Positions 18,345 through 25,415 of a stretch of 64,000 nt of DNA are shown one piece after another (within the stretch, counting starts at the first letter, position 1; every line of letters starts with the position of its first letter). The DNA lies in contig NZ_QWET01000004.1 in assembly GCF_003573545.1 (NCBI RefSeq), positions 248,001-312,000 on the forward strand, written 5' to 3'. The translations under genes and the position numbers were made by a program. Under the pieces are notes generated by a model that saw only the letters and a program-made list of their open reading frames with translations, was not told the origin of the DNA and did no database searches. This DNA comes from Mariniphaga sediminis (lineage in GTDB: Bacteria > Bacteroidota > Bacteroidia > Bacteroidales > Prolixibacteraceae).

Positions 18345-19727
18345 ATGGCATTAATAAAATCTATTTCCGGAATCCGCGGAACAATTGGAGGTAAACCCGG
18401 AGAAGGACTCAGTCCGCTTGACGTAGTAAAATTTACAGCAGCTTATGCTACCTGGGCCAGGCAAAATTCAGCAAAAGAGGAACTAAAAATTGTAGTGGGC
18501 CGGGATGCCCGCATCTCAGGGGAAATGGTTAGTTCCCTGGTAGTAGCAACGCTCAGCGGAATGGGATGCCATGTCGTGAATATTGGCCTCGCCACCACTC
18601 CTACTACTGAAATTGCCGTAACCGAAGAACAGGCCGATGGCGGATTGATTCTTACAGCCAGTCACAATCCCAAACAATGGAACGCCCTTAAACTTCTGAA
18701 TAATAATGGAGAGTTTCTGGATGCCAACGAAGGCGCACAGGTTCTTCAATGGGCAGAATCAGGAGATTTTGTTTTTGCCGAAGTAGATAAATTAGGAACC
18801 GTGGTAGAAAAAGATTACACATTAGTGCATGTACAAAAGGTTCTGGATTTGAAACTGGTGGATAAAGCCGCCATTGAAGCAGCTAATTTTTCCGTGGCGG
18901 TTGACGCGGTCAATTCTGTTGGTGGCATTGCCGTACCGGTATTGCTGAAGGCTCTTGGAGTAAAAAATATAGTTGAAATAAACTGCGACCCCACCGGCCA
19001 TTTTGCCCATACCCCGGAGCCCATTCCCGAAAATTTAACGGAAACTTCGGAAATTATCAGGCAAAACAATGTGGACATAGGCTTTGTTGTGGATCCCGAT
19101 GTAGACAGGCTGGTTGTTATCAATGAAGATGGCTCCATGTTTAATGAAGAATATACGCTGGTAGCCATCGCCGATTATATTTTAAAAAACACTCCTGGAA
19201 ATACCGTTTCCAACCTTTCTTCCAGCCGTGCCTTGCGTGATGTAACCGAAAAGCATGGCCAAAACTACACGGCCGCTGCCGTAGGCGAAGTGAATGTAGT
19301 CGCACAAATGAAAAAGACAAATGCTGTAATTGGCGGCGAAGGAAACGGTGGCGTCATTTACCCCGCCAGCCATTATGGCCGGGATGCACTGGTAGGAGCA
19401 GCCTTATTTCTAACCCACCTGGCCAAAAGCGGATTAAAATGTTCCGAACTTCGAAAATCCTATCCTGATTATTTTATTTCCAAAAATAAAATCGAACTCA
19501 CTCCTGAAATCGATGTAGATACATTGCTGGAAAAGGTAAAAGAAAAATACCAGTCGGAAACAATAACCGACATTGACGGCGTAAAAATCGACTTCCCGCA
19601 ATCATGGGTACACTTGCGTAAATCAAATACCGAACCCATTATCCGGATTTATGCCGAAGCAAAATCTGAAAACGCCGCGCGTGAACTGGCCTCAGGAATC
19701 ATCGCCGATATTCAAAGTTTTCTTTGA
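18345..19727 (+). CDS. glmM: Phosphoglucosamine mutase
   Basis: A 460-residue alpha-D-phosphohexomutase converting glucosamine-6-phosphate to glucosamine-1-phosphate for peptidoglycan and LPS precursors. The phosphoserine loop is ILTASHNPKQWNALK (Ser near 103), the magnesium loop is VDPDVDRLVVI, the sugar-binding loop is IGGEGNGGVI and the phosphate-binding loop is RKSNTEPIIRIYAEA. The GEGNGG form fits the GlmM/phosphomannomutase type of Bacteroidota. A -7-like TATTTTTG lies at 18315-18322. Phosphomannomutase activity is the main alternative. Confidence 0.9.
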   Translation: MALIKSISGIRGTIGGKPGEGLSPLDVVKFTAAYATWARQNSAKEELKIVVGRDARISGEMVSSLVVATLSGMGCHVVNIGLATTPTTEIAVTEEQADGGLILTASHNPKQWNALKLLNNNGEFLDANEGAQVLQWAESGDFVFAEVDKLGTVVEKDYTLVHVQKVLDLKLVDKAAIEAANFSVAVDAVNSVGGIAVPVLLKALGVKNIVEINCDPTGHFAHTPEPIPENLTETSEIIRQNNVDIGFVVDPDVDRLVVINEDGSMFNEEYTLVAIADYILKNTPGNTVSNLSSSRALRDVTEKHGQNYTAAAVGEVNVVAQMKKTNAVIGGEGNGGVIYPASHYGRDALVGAALFLTHLAKSGLKCSELRKSYPDYFISKNKIELTPEIDVDTLLEKVKEKYQSETITDIDGVKIDFPQSWVHLRKSNTEPIIRIYAEAKSENAARELASGIIADIQSFL

Positions 19728-19757
19728 TTTTTAAATTTGAATAAAGAAACGCTGCTT

Positions 19758-19849
19758 GGTTGAGGAGAATAGAATCAACCGGTAAGAATAAAATATACAT
19801 TTACGCCGTAAATGTAATTTTATCCTCTTACTTTTAGAGGAATAAAATT
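19758..19849 (+). promoter_or_regulatory. Three successive RNA hairpins between glmM and mgsA
   Basis: Three inverted repeats stand in a row. GGTTGA/TCAACC (19758-19780) has an 11-base loop. TACATTTAC/GTAAATGTA (19796-19816) is a perfect 9-bp stem with a 3-base loop. AATTTTATCCTCT/AGAGGAATAAAATT (19816-19849) pairs over 13 bp with one bulged base. The third stem contains AGAGGA, which resembles a ribosome-binding site, 17 bases before a small reading frame. They could be a leader regulating mgsA or the small frame, or end glmM transcription, although no T run follows. Confidence 0.5.
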
Positions 19850-19858
19850 CAAAAAACC

Positions 19859-19984
19859 ATGGAAATGAAAAAAGCCATGAGTGAAAATCTTCAGGCACAG
19901 CCGAATTTTTATCCTGACAGCTATCCGGATTCGGGCTTTTGCCTTACGATGCCTTATGGCTCTTCTATCACCATTAAAAATTAG
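19859..19984 (+). CDS. Possible small protein of 41 residues upstream of mgsA
   Basis: ATG 19859 opens a 41-codon frame ending at TAG 19984, 13 bases before mgsA. The product begins MEMKKAMSENLQAQ, has a short PDSYPDSG repeat and ends MPYGSSITIKN. I do not recognise it. It has no membrane segment and one cysteine. It directly follows the hairpin array, so it could be a leader peptide or an unannotated small protein, or simply chance. Low confidence as a real gene. Confidence 0.25.
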   Translation: MEMKKAMSENLQAQPNFYPDSYPDSGFCLTMPYGSSITIKN

Positions 19985-19997
19985 CAATTTAAAAATC

Positions 19998-20471
19998 ATG
20001 AAAAAGAAAAAAAATATCGGTCTTGTTGCACACGACAACCGTAAAAAAGATATCATTGAATGGGTTACCTACAACTGGAAGGAGCTGGTTCAACACAATC
20101 TGATATGTACCGGCACAACAGGCAAGCTCATCGAAGAAGCCATTGCGCAGAAATGTGCCGAAAATGGGGTGGTCCCTCCTCTGGTTACACGTTTAATGTC
20201 AGGACCTCTGGGAGGTGACCAGCAACTGGGTGCCCTGATTTCTGAAGGGAAAGTAGATATCCTGATTTTCTTTTGGGATCCTATGCAGCCCCAACCCCAC
20301 GATGTGGACGTAAAAGCACTGCTACGGATTGCCGTTTTGTATAACATCCCGACAGCTTCGAACCGTTCTACTGCAGACTTCATTGTATCGTCAAGTCTCT
20401 TTCACGAAAGTTACAAACCTATTGTGAAGGATTACGAGGTGTACATTAAAAGAGATGTGGATTTGAGCTGA
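19998..20471 (+). CDS. mgsA: Methylglyoxal synthase
   Basis: A 157-residue cytoplasmic enzyme converting dihydroxyacetone phosphate to methylglyoxal and phosphate, an overflow route relieving sugar-phosphate stress. Conserved parts are GLVAHDNRK, TGTTGKLIEE with the phosphate-binding loop, SGPLGGDQQLGALI, and FFWDPMQPQPHDVDVKALLR with the catalytic Asp. ATG 19998 (MKKKKNIGLVAHDN) is the start; an upstream GTG extension runs through the small reading frame and is not MgsA-like. The upstream hairpins may control it. Confidence 0.95.
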   Translation: MKKKKNIGLVAHDNRKKDIIEWVTYNWKELVQHNLICTGTTGKLIEEAIAQKCAENGVVPPLVTRLMSGPLGGDQQLGALISEGKVDILIFFWDPMQPQPHDVDVKALLRIAVLYNIPTASNRSTADFIVSSSLFHESYKPIVKDYEVYIKRDVDLS

Positions 20472-20535
20472 GTAAGCTAAAAGTTTCGAAGAAAAGGCAT
20501 AACTTTGCCAGTGCAAATTTGAAGAAGTAGAATTC

Positions 20536-20571
20536 CCGCAGGTTCCATCACCCTGCGGCAAAAAATAAAAA
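20536..20571 (+). promoter_or_regulatory. Leader hairpin, candidate preQ1-type riboswitch
   Basis: CCGCAGG (20536-20542) and CCTGCGG (20552-20558) make a perfect 7-bp stem closing the loop TTCCATCAC, followed by an A-rich tail up to the start codon at 20573. Stem, short C/A-rich loop beginning TTC, and A-rich tail resemble class I preQ1 riboswitches. The downstream gene is a queuosine-precursor transporter, a typical target. The pseudoknot pairing of loop with tail is not convincing by eye, so this is a candidate only. A -7-like TAACTTTG lies at 20500-20507. Confidence 0.45.
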
Positions 20572-20572
20572 A

Positions 20573-21277
20573 ATGTATAATGAAATCCTTTGGCTAGCCA
20601 TGCTGCTGGCAAATTTCCTGCTGATTATTTTAGCCTACAAACTATTTGGAAAATGGGGTCTTATTATGTGGATCCCCGTTTCGGTGATTGTTGCCAACAT
20701 CCAGGTTGTTCAAACGATAAAACTGTTTGGGCTGGCTGCCACGCTTGGCAACATAGTGTATGCTACCTCGTTTCTGGTAACCGACATCCTGTCCGAAAAT
20801 TATGGAAAACGGGAAGCGAAAAAAGCAATATGGATTGGCTTTTTTAGTCTTATTTCAATGACATTGCTGATGAATATTGCCTTGTACTTTAAACCACTCG
20901 AAGGCGATGATTTTTCATTTATCGCACATGAAGCCACTACTACCATTTTTAAGCTGATGCCGCGCATTGCGCTGGCCAGTTTGGCAGCCTACCTGCTTTC
21001 TCAGCAACATGATGTGTGGGCCTTCGACTTTTGGAAAAAACGGTTTCATAAAGAAAACCAGCTTTGGTTGCGCAATAACCTCAGCACGATGGTTTCACAA
21101 CTCATCGACAGCTCTGTATTTGTGCTTATCGCTTTTTACTCCGTATTTGAAGGCGAGGTCTTACTCGAAATTTTTATTACTACCTATTTTCTGAAATGGA
21201 TTGTGGCTGCTGCCGATACTCCGTTTGTTTACTGGGCAAGAAGGATCTTTAAAAAGGGTGAATTTTTAATAAAATAA
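20573..21277 (+). CDS. Queuosine precursor transporter (VUT/YhhQ family)
   Basis: A 234-residue inner-membrane protein with about six hydrophobic segments, of the family that imports preQ0 or preQ1 for queuosine modification of tRNA. Family-typical pieces are GNIVYATSFLVTDILSENYGKREAKKA near residue 65 (first 20 shown suffice: TSFLVTDILSENYGKREAKK) and LIDSSVFVLIAFY near 180. It starts at ATG 20573 directly after a possible preQ1-responsive hairpin. It converges with tsf across a bidirectional terminator. Confidence 0.9.
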   Translation: MYNEILWLAMLLANFLLIILAYKLFGKWGLIMWIPVSVIVANIQVVQTIKLFGLAATLGNIVYATSFLVTDILSENYGKREAKKAIWIGFFSLISMTLLMNIALYFKPLEGDDFSFIAHEATTTIFKLMPRIALASLAAYLLSQQHDVWAFDFWKKRFHKENQLWLRNNLSTMVSQLIDSSVFVLIAFYSVFEGEVLLEIFITTYFLKWIVAAADTPFVYWARRIFKKGEFLIK

Positions 21278-21371
21278 TGATGACCTCATTCTTATAGTTC
21301 TCCTTTGTAATTCTCTGTCAAAAATCCGGGAGAATACAACACGGTCACCGCATTCTCTGCCCTGCTATATC

Positions 21372-21409
21372 AAAAAAAGAGCTCCGAAATCATTCAGAGC
21401 TCTTTTTTT
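21372..21409. terminator. Bidirectional terminator between the queuosine transporter gene and tsf
   Basis: AAAAAAAGAGCTC (21372-21384) and GAGCTCTTTTTTT (21397-21409) are perfect inverted repeats of 13 bases. The GAGCTC core is flanked by A and T runs, so the element works in both directions for the convergent genes. Confidence 0.85.
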
Positions 21410-21494
21410 ATCGTATCTGCTCAGTATTTAAATACTTTGCATTTATACTGTTCCGCCATTTAAAAAGCGGTTATATAAAATTCTTTTGAACCGA

Positions 21495-22322
21495 TTAAAT
21501 ATCCAGCGAGTAACGTTCAAATCCGGTCACTTTCAAATCTTTATCATTCTGTGCCAGATAATCTTTCACTGAAATTTTTCCGTCTTTAATAAATGCCTGG
21601 TTCACCAAAGTAACTTCTTTGTACCATTTATTAAGCGAACCCTGGGCAATTTTGTCTAACATTGCTTCCGGTTTGCCTTCCAAACGGAATTTTTCTTTGG
21701 CAATCTCCAGTTCCTTATTAATTACCTCCTGCGGAATAGAATCTGTATCAACAGAAACAGGAGACATAGCTGCTACCTGCATGGCAATGTCTTTGGCAAT
21801 CTGCTCATCCACACCGGCTTTATTAAAACCAACCAAAGTAGCCAGTTTATTTCCAGGGTGAATGTAACTTACCACTGTTTCAGCTTCAATTTTTCCAAAA
21901 TAAGAAAGATCGAGTTTTTCACCAATAACACCAGTCTGTTCTGTCACCTGCGCTTCAATGGCTCTCCCGTCAAGTTCAAGTGCTTTCAGCGCTTCTAAGT
22001 TTTCAGGTTTTTGCGACAAAGCAACATTCAGGATGCTATCTGCAAAAGCCACAAAATTTTCATTTTTTGCTACAAAATCGGTTTCACAGTTTAGAACAAC
22101 CAATCCACCAACTTTTCTATCGTCTGTGATTTTAGCCAGAACAGCACCTTCCGATGCTTCCCTGTCGGCACGTTTGCTGGCTACTAATTTTCCTTTTTCG
22201 CGAATGATTTCGAGAGCCCTGTCAAAATTACCGTCTGCTTCAGCCAGGGCATTTTTACAATCCATCATCCCTGCTCCGGTAACTTTTCTTAGTTTTACTA
22301 CGTCGGCTGTTGTAAATGACAT
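21495..22322 (-). CDS. tsf: Translation elongation factor Ts
   Basis: A 275-residue EF-Ts, the nucleotide-exchange factor for EF-Tu. The N-terminal UBA-like domain shows VVKLRKVTGAGMMDCKNAL, and the core carries the EF-Tu-contacting motif CETDFVAKNENF. It lies 39 bases after rpsB, the conserved order in bacteria, as last gene of the rplM-rpsI-rpsB-tsf group. Confidence 0.97.
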   Translation of the reverse strand: MSFTTADVVKLRKVTGAGMMDCKNALAEADGNFDRALEIIREKGKLVASKRADREASEGAVLAKITDDRKVGGLVVLNCETDFVAKNENFVAFADSILNVALSQKPENLEALKALELDGRAIEAQVTEQTGVIGEKLDLSYFGKIEAETVVSYIHPGNKLATLVGFNKAGVDEQIAKDIAMQVAAMSPVSVDTDSIPQEVINKELEIAKEKFRLEGKPEAMLDKIAQGSLNKWYKEVTLVNQAFIKDGKISVKDYLAQNDKDLKVTGFERYSLDI

Positions 22323-22361
22323 AAAACTTACTTTTAATTTTTGTTATACTGCTGCTGTTCG

Positions 22362-23201
22362 CTATTCTTCTTCATCACCGGTATCGTCGTCGCTTTCCTC
22401 AATATCTTCATTCTCATCGACGTCCTCGTTTTCAACGGGTTTTTGTTCAGAAGCTTTCTTTATTTTTCTTCTGCTTTTCTTCTTCGGAGCTTCATCTTCA
22501 TCTTTCCTCTCGGCTTTCCTCTCGTTCAGTCCTTCGCGTACGGATTCTACCATAGCTCCCACAATCAGTTTTATAGATTGAGAAGCATCATCGTTCGCAG
22601 GAATAACAAAATCGATTCCTTCAGGGTTCGAGTTGGTATCTACAATGGCAAATACCGGTATGCCAAGACGCTGTGCTTCACGAACGGCAATTTTTTCCTT
22701 CATCACGTCTACAATGAACAATGCTGCCGGCAAGCGGGTAAGATCAGCAATACTTCCCAGTACTTTTTCGAGTTTTGCTCTTTGACGTGTAATCTGCAAT
22801 TTCTCTCTTTTCGACAGGTTGTCCCAACTCGGATCTTTTGCCAGCTTATCGATCGAGATCATCTTTTTAACAGCTTTCCGGATGGTAGGAAAGTTTGTGA
22901 GCATTCCACCTGGCCAACGTTCCGTAACGTAGGGCATTCCCACGCTCTTCACCTGTTCAGCAACCAATTCTTTGGCCTGTTTTTTCGTGGCAACAAAGAG
23001 AATTTTCCTACCTGATTTGGTAATCTGTTTTACGGCTGCTGCCGCTTCATCAATCTTTACAATTGTTTTTTGTAAATCGATGATATGAATCCCGTTTTTT
23101 TCCATGAAGATGTAAGGCTCCATGTTCGGGTTCCACTTTCTTTTGAGGTGCCCAAAATGAGCGCCTGCATCCAATAATTCCTGAAATGATACTTTTGGCA
23201 T
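22362..23201 (-). CDS. rpsB: 30S ribosomal protein S2 with charged C-terminal tail
   Basis: S2 of the small subunit, 279 residues. The core (about 1-230) has ELLDAGAHFGHLKRKWNPNM, ERWPGGMLTNFPTIRK and FVIPANDDASQSIKLIVGAM. The last 45 or so residues are an extra tail, first basic (KKKSRRKIKK) then strongly acidic (ending DDDTGDEEE), probably disordered. The 100-base gap before it contains a long interrupted hairpin that may be a regulatory leader. Confidence 0.97.
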   Translation of the reverse strand: MPKVSFQELLDAGAHFGHLKRKWNPNMEPYIFMEKNGIHIIDLQKTIVKIDEAAAAVKQITKSGRKILFVATKKQAKELVAEQVKSVGMPYVTERWPGGMLTNFPTIRKAVKKMISIDKLAKDPSWDNLSKREKLQITRQRAKLEKVLGSIADLTRLPAALFIVDVMKEKIAVREAQRLGIPVFAIVDTNSNPEGIDFVIPANDDASQSIKLIVGAMVESVREGLNERKAERKDEDEAPKKKSRRKIKKASEQKPVENEDVDENEDIEESDDDTGDEEE

Positions 23202-23221
23202 CTGTTTACTTTTTTATGATT

Positions 23222-23274
23222 CTAAAAGCAACCGTTGAGTAGTTCCTTCTTACGGGAAGTCTCAACCGTTTTAG
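23222..23274 (-). promoter_or_regulatory. Candidate structured leader of rpsB
   Basis: Three nested stems occupy the gap between rpsI and rpsB: CTAAAA/TTTTAG (23222-23227 with 23269-23274), GTTGAG/CTCAAC (23234-23239 with 23261-23266) and TTCC/GGAA (23243-23246 with 23255-23258), separated by small internal loops. No T run follows toward rpsB, so it does not look like a terminator. Ribosomal-protein leaders that bind the encoded protein are common in bacteria; S2 autoregulation here is inference. Confidence 0.45.
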
Positions 23275-23301
23275 ATCCATATAATTTAACAATAAAAAAT
23301 A

Positions 23302-23688
23302 TTAACGTTTTGAGAACTGGAACCGTTTCCTTGCTTTCGGACGACCTGGCTTTTTACGTTCTACTTCGCGCGGATCGCGTGTGAGGAATCCTGCCGCTTT
23401 CAAATCTTTCCTCGCTTCCGGGTCAATTTTAACCAGGGCGCGAGTAATAGCCAGACGCAAAGCTTCGGCTTGGCCTTTAATTCCACCGCCGTCGAGGTTC
23501 ACTTTGATATCGTATTTTTCCACCGCTTCAGCAATATTTAACGGCTGGGTAACAATATACTGCAGAGTTGTAGTTGGGAAATATTCTTTAAACTCACGTT
23601 TGTTGACTGTGATATTCCCTTTGCCTTCGTTCACGTAAATACGTGCAACTGCTGATTTTCTACGACCTATTGTATTTACTACTTCCAT
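23302..23688 (-). CDS. rpsI: 30S ribosomal protein S9
   Basis: A 128-residue S9. It begins MEVVNTIGRRKSAVARIYV, contains GGGIKGQAEALRLAITRAL and ends in the conserved basic tail KARKRFQFSKR, whose last residues reach the P-site tRNA. It lies 5 bases after rplM in the universal rplM-rpsI pair. Confidence 0.97.
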   Translation of the reverse strand: MEVVNTIGRRKSAVARIYVNEGKGNITVNKREFKEYFPTTTLQYIVTQPLNIAEAVEKYDIKVNLDGGGIKGQAEALRLAITRALVKIDPEARKDLKAAGFLTRDPREVERKKPGRPKARKRFQFSKR

Positions 23689-23693
23689 TTTTC

Positions 23694-24149
23694 TTAATTA
23701 TTCGTACTTAAATCGACAACTTTTGGTTTCTGCGCCTCGTATTTGTGCTCAGCGCCAACAACTACGTGTAGGTTCCTGAACAATTGCCTTCCCAACTTAT
23801 TTTTTGGCAACATTCCCCTCACGGCTTTTTCAACCAGCCTTTCAGGATATTTGGCCAAAATCTGTTTCGGCGTTTGCGAAGTCTGTCCTCCCGGGAAACC
23901 GCTGTGGCGGAAATGTACCCTGTCAGTCAACTTTTTTCCGGTAAGTTGTACTTTTTCAGCATTTATCACAATTACGTTATCACCACAGTCAACGTGTGGT
24001 GTATACTCGGGCTTGTACTTGCCCCTAAGGATTTTTGCAACCTCGCTGGCCAAACGGCCCAGCACCATATTTTCGGCATCAATCAGCACCCACTCCTTAT
24101 TTGCGGTTGCCTTGTTAACCGAAACGGTTTTGTAACTTAATGTATCCAC
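23694..24149 (-). CDS. rplM: 50S ribosomal protein L13
   Basis: A 151-residue L13 with [44 protein letters not shown] and [19 protein letters not shown]. The start codon is GTG at 24147-24149 ([11 protein letters not shown]), which matches the N-terminus normal for Bacteroidota L13; no ATG lies nearby upstream in frame. It heads the ribosomal operon and is preceded by a consensus promoter and a leader of about 130 bases. Confidence 0.96.
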   Translation of the reverse strand: MDTLSYKTVSVNKATANKEWVLIDAENMVLGRLASEVAKILRGKYKPEYTPHVDCGDNVIVINAEKVQLTGKKLTDRVHFRHSGFPGGQTSQTPKQILAKYPERLVEKAVRGMLPKNKLGRQLFRNLHVVVGAEHKYEAQKPKVVDLSTNN

Positions 24150-24519
24150 TCGTACTAAAATTTTTATTCAACATTTAACCGCATCCAGTGGTTTTTTTCA
24201 GGTTTTTCGGGCTTCCCTGAAATCTGTTACCCAAAGGAAATCAATCTTTTATACTATTTATAAGTACGGACAATAATCGGGACTGCAAAAGTATTTTCTT
24301 TTTTTTAATTACCAAAACATAACTCTCTTTTTTTCATCCGGATAAGAAATATTTTAAAATGAATTTCAATGGATTGCAATTTGATTTGATGTCAGGCCAC
24401 TTCTTTTGAATCTAAACATTCTCCAATCTTCAGGTGTTTTTGCTTCAGAGAACATTATTTTCCTAAAAACGGGCAGTCATTTTTTTAGCCTGTGCAGATA
24501 ATTGTTATTTTTGAAGCGA
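24150..24519. other. Divergent intergenic region with rplM promoter and leader
   Basis: This 370-base AT-rich gap holds the rplM-operon promoter (24286-24316), its leader with a 7-bp TTTCAGG/CCTGAAA hairpin at 24196-24222, and on the other strand a -7-like TATTTTTG at 24506-24513 directly before the metal-resistance cluster. Nothing else is visible in it. Confidence 0.6.
24286..24316 (-). promoter_or_regulatory. Bacteroidota-type promoter of rplM-rpsI-rpsB-tsf
   Basis: On the minus strand TTTG (24313-24316) and TACTTTTG (24286-24293) are separated by exactly 19 bases, a perfect match to the phylum consensus and identical in its -7 octamer to the rplU promoter in this window. Confidence 0.78.
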
Positions 24520-24906
24520 ATGAAAATGAGGAACATCATATCAACCATTCTGCTTGCGGTTTATTCAATCGTTCTCGGCCACAATGTTGTTCCACATCAT
24601 CATCACTTCGTAAATCCTGAGTTTTATTGTCAGCATGAAGAAGTTCAGCACAAGGGAAGTTGCTGCCATTCTTCTGTTTCTGACCACGAACATGACTCTC
24701 ACCAACATCAACATTGCGATTTCAATGAGAAAATCATTCTTACAAAATCAGGCTACTTCTCCATTCTATTCCTGCCAGCTTCAACAGTTGAAATAGAATT
24801 TTCAAACCAGCGGGAAAAAGTATTTTACGCAAACTACACTGTTAACTCCTGCTCTGATCCAAATTTACGACACATTCTTCTTCGGGGGCCTCCTTTGGTT
24901 TCATGA
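24520..24906 (+). CDS. Small His/Cys-rich exported protein of the metal-efflux cluster
   Basis: A 128-residue protein with an N-terminal hydrophobic segment (MKMRNIISTILLAVYSIVL) and clusters of metal-binding residues: VVPHHHHF, YCQHEEVQHKGSCCH and HEHDSHQHQHC. I do not know a named family. Proteins of this kind often open heavy-metal RND efflux operons in Bacteroidota and may bind or sense metal in the periplasm (inference). ATG 24520 is chosen over an upstream TTG because it starts the signal-like segment. Confidence 0.75.
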   Translation: MKMRNIISTILLAVYSIVLGHNVVPHHHHFVNPEFYCQHEEVQHKGSCCHSSVSDHEHDSHQHQHCDFNEKIILTKSGYFSILFLPASTVEIEFSNQREKVFYANYTVNSCSDPNLRHILLRGPPLVS

Positions 24907-25067
24907 TTTATCTATTTTGTCACTTTCCCATGTTTTAGTTTTTCAATGCACTCCAATTGAGAATTTCTGTATTCAGAAATTACGGATGTGTTGTACATGA
25001 AAAGTGATACCACAGCATTTCGAACCACACTTTCAACCTATTATTAATTACGAAGAAATTGTAAATC

Positions 25068-25328
25068 ATGAAAAAGATAGCATTCATTTTAACGATTGTC
25101 ATATTTGTATTCACCTCCTGCGGGAGCGAAAAGAAGAAAGACAATGAGAAGACCCACACGCACGAAGACGGCACTGTTCACCGAAACGATGCGCATGAAT
25201 ATAAGGCGATGCCCGAACAGGAATCGTTTGAAGTGGAAGCCGATTCGACACAACAACATGCCGTTAAAAAGCAACATGATCACGATTATATGCATGAACA
25301 TGAGGGGAAACATGATCACCAGCATTAA
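25068..25328 (+). CDS. Small His-rich lipoprotein of the metal-efflux cluster
   Basis: An 86-residue lipoprotein: signal MKKIAFILTIVIFVFTSC with the lipid-carrying Cys at 18, then a charged, His-rich chain with THTHEDGTVHR and a C-terminal KQHDHDYMHEHEGKHDHQH. The spaced His-x-His pattern suggests binding of copper, zinc or nickel in the periplasm. It has no domain I can name. It sits between the other His-rich gene and the RND adaptor, so it may pass metal to the pump. Confidence 0.78.
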   Translation: MKKIAFILTIVIFVFTSCGSEKKKDNEKTHTHEDGTVHRNDAHEYKAMPEQESFEVEADSTQQHAVKKQHDHDYMHEHEGKHDHQH

Positions 25329-25415
25329 CAGCGAAAAATTAAAAGCCAGATGCAACTCCTGTTCATCATCTGCTCCGGGATTTGCACAAGTTATTACTCA
25401 CTTTACAATACTACA

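Noticed and set aside
19881-19997. GTG-initiated upstream extension of mgsA
   Set aside because: The extension is not MgsA-like; the conserved protein begins at ATG 19998.
24502-24519. TTG start six codons upstream for the His-rich protein
   Set aside because: ATG 24520 gives a normal signal-like N-terminus and the TTG overlaps the -7-like element.
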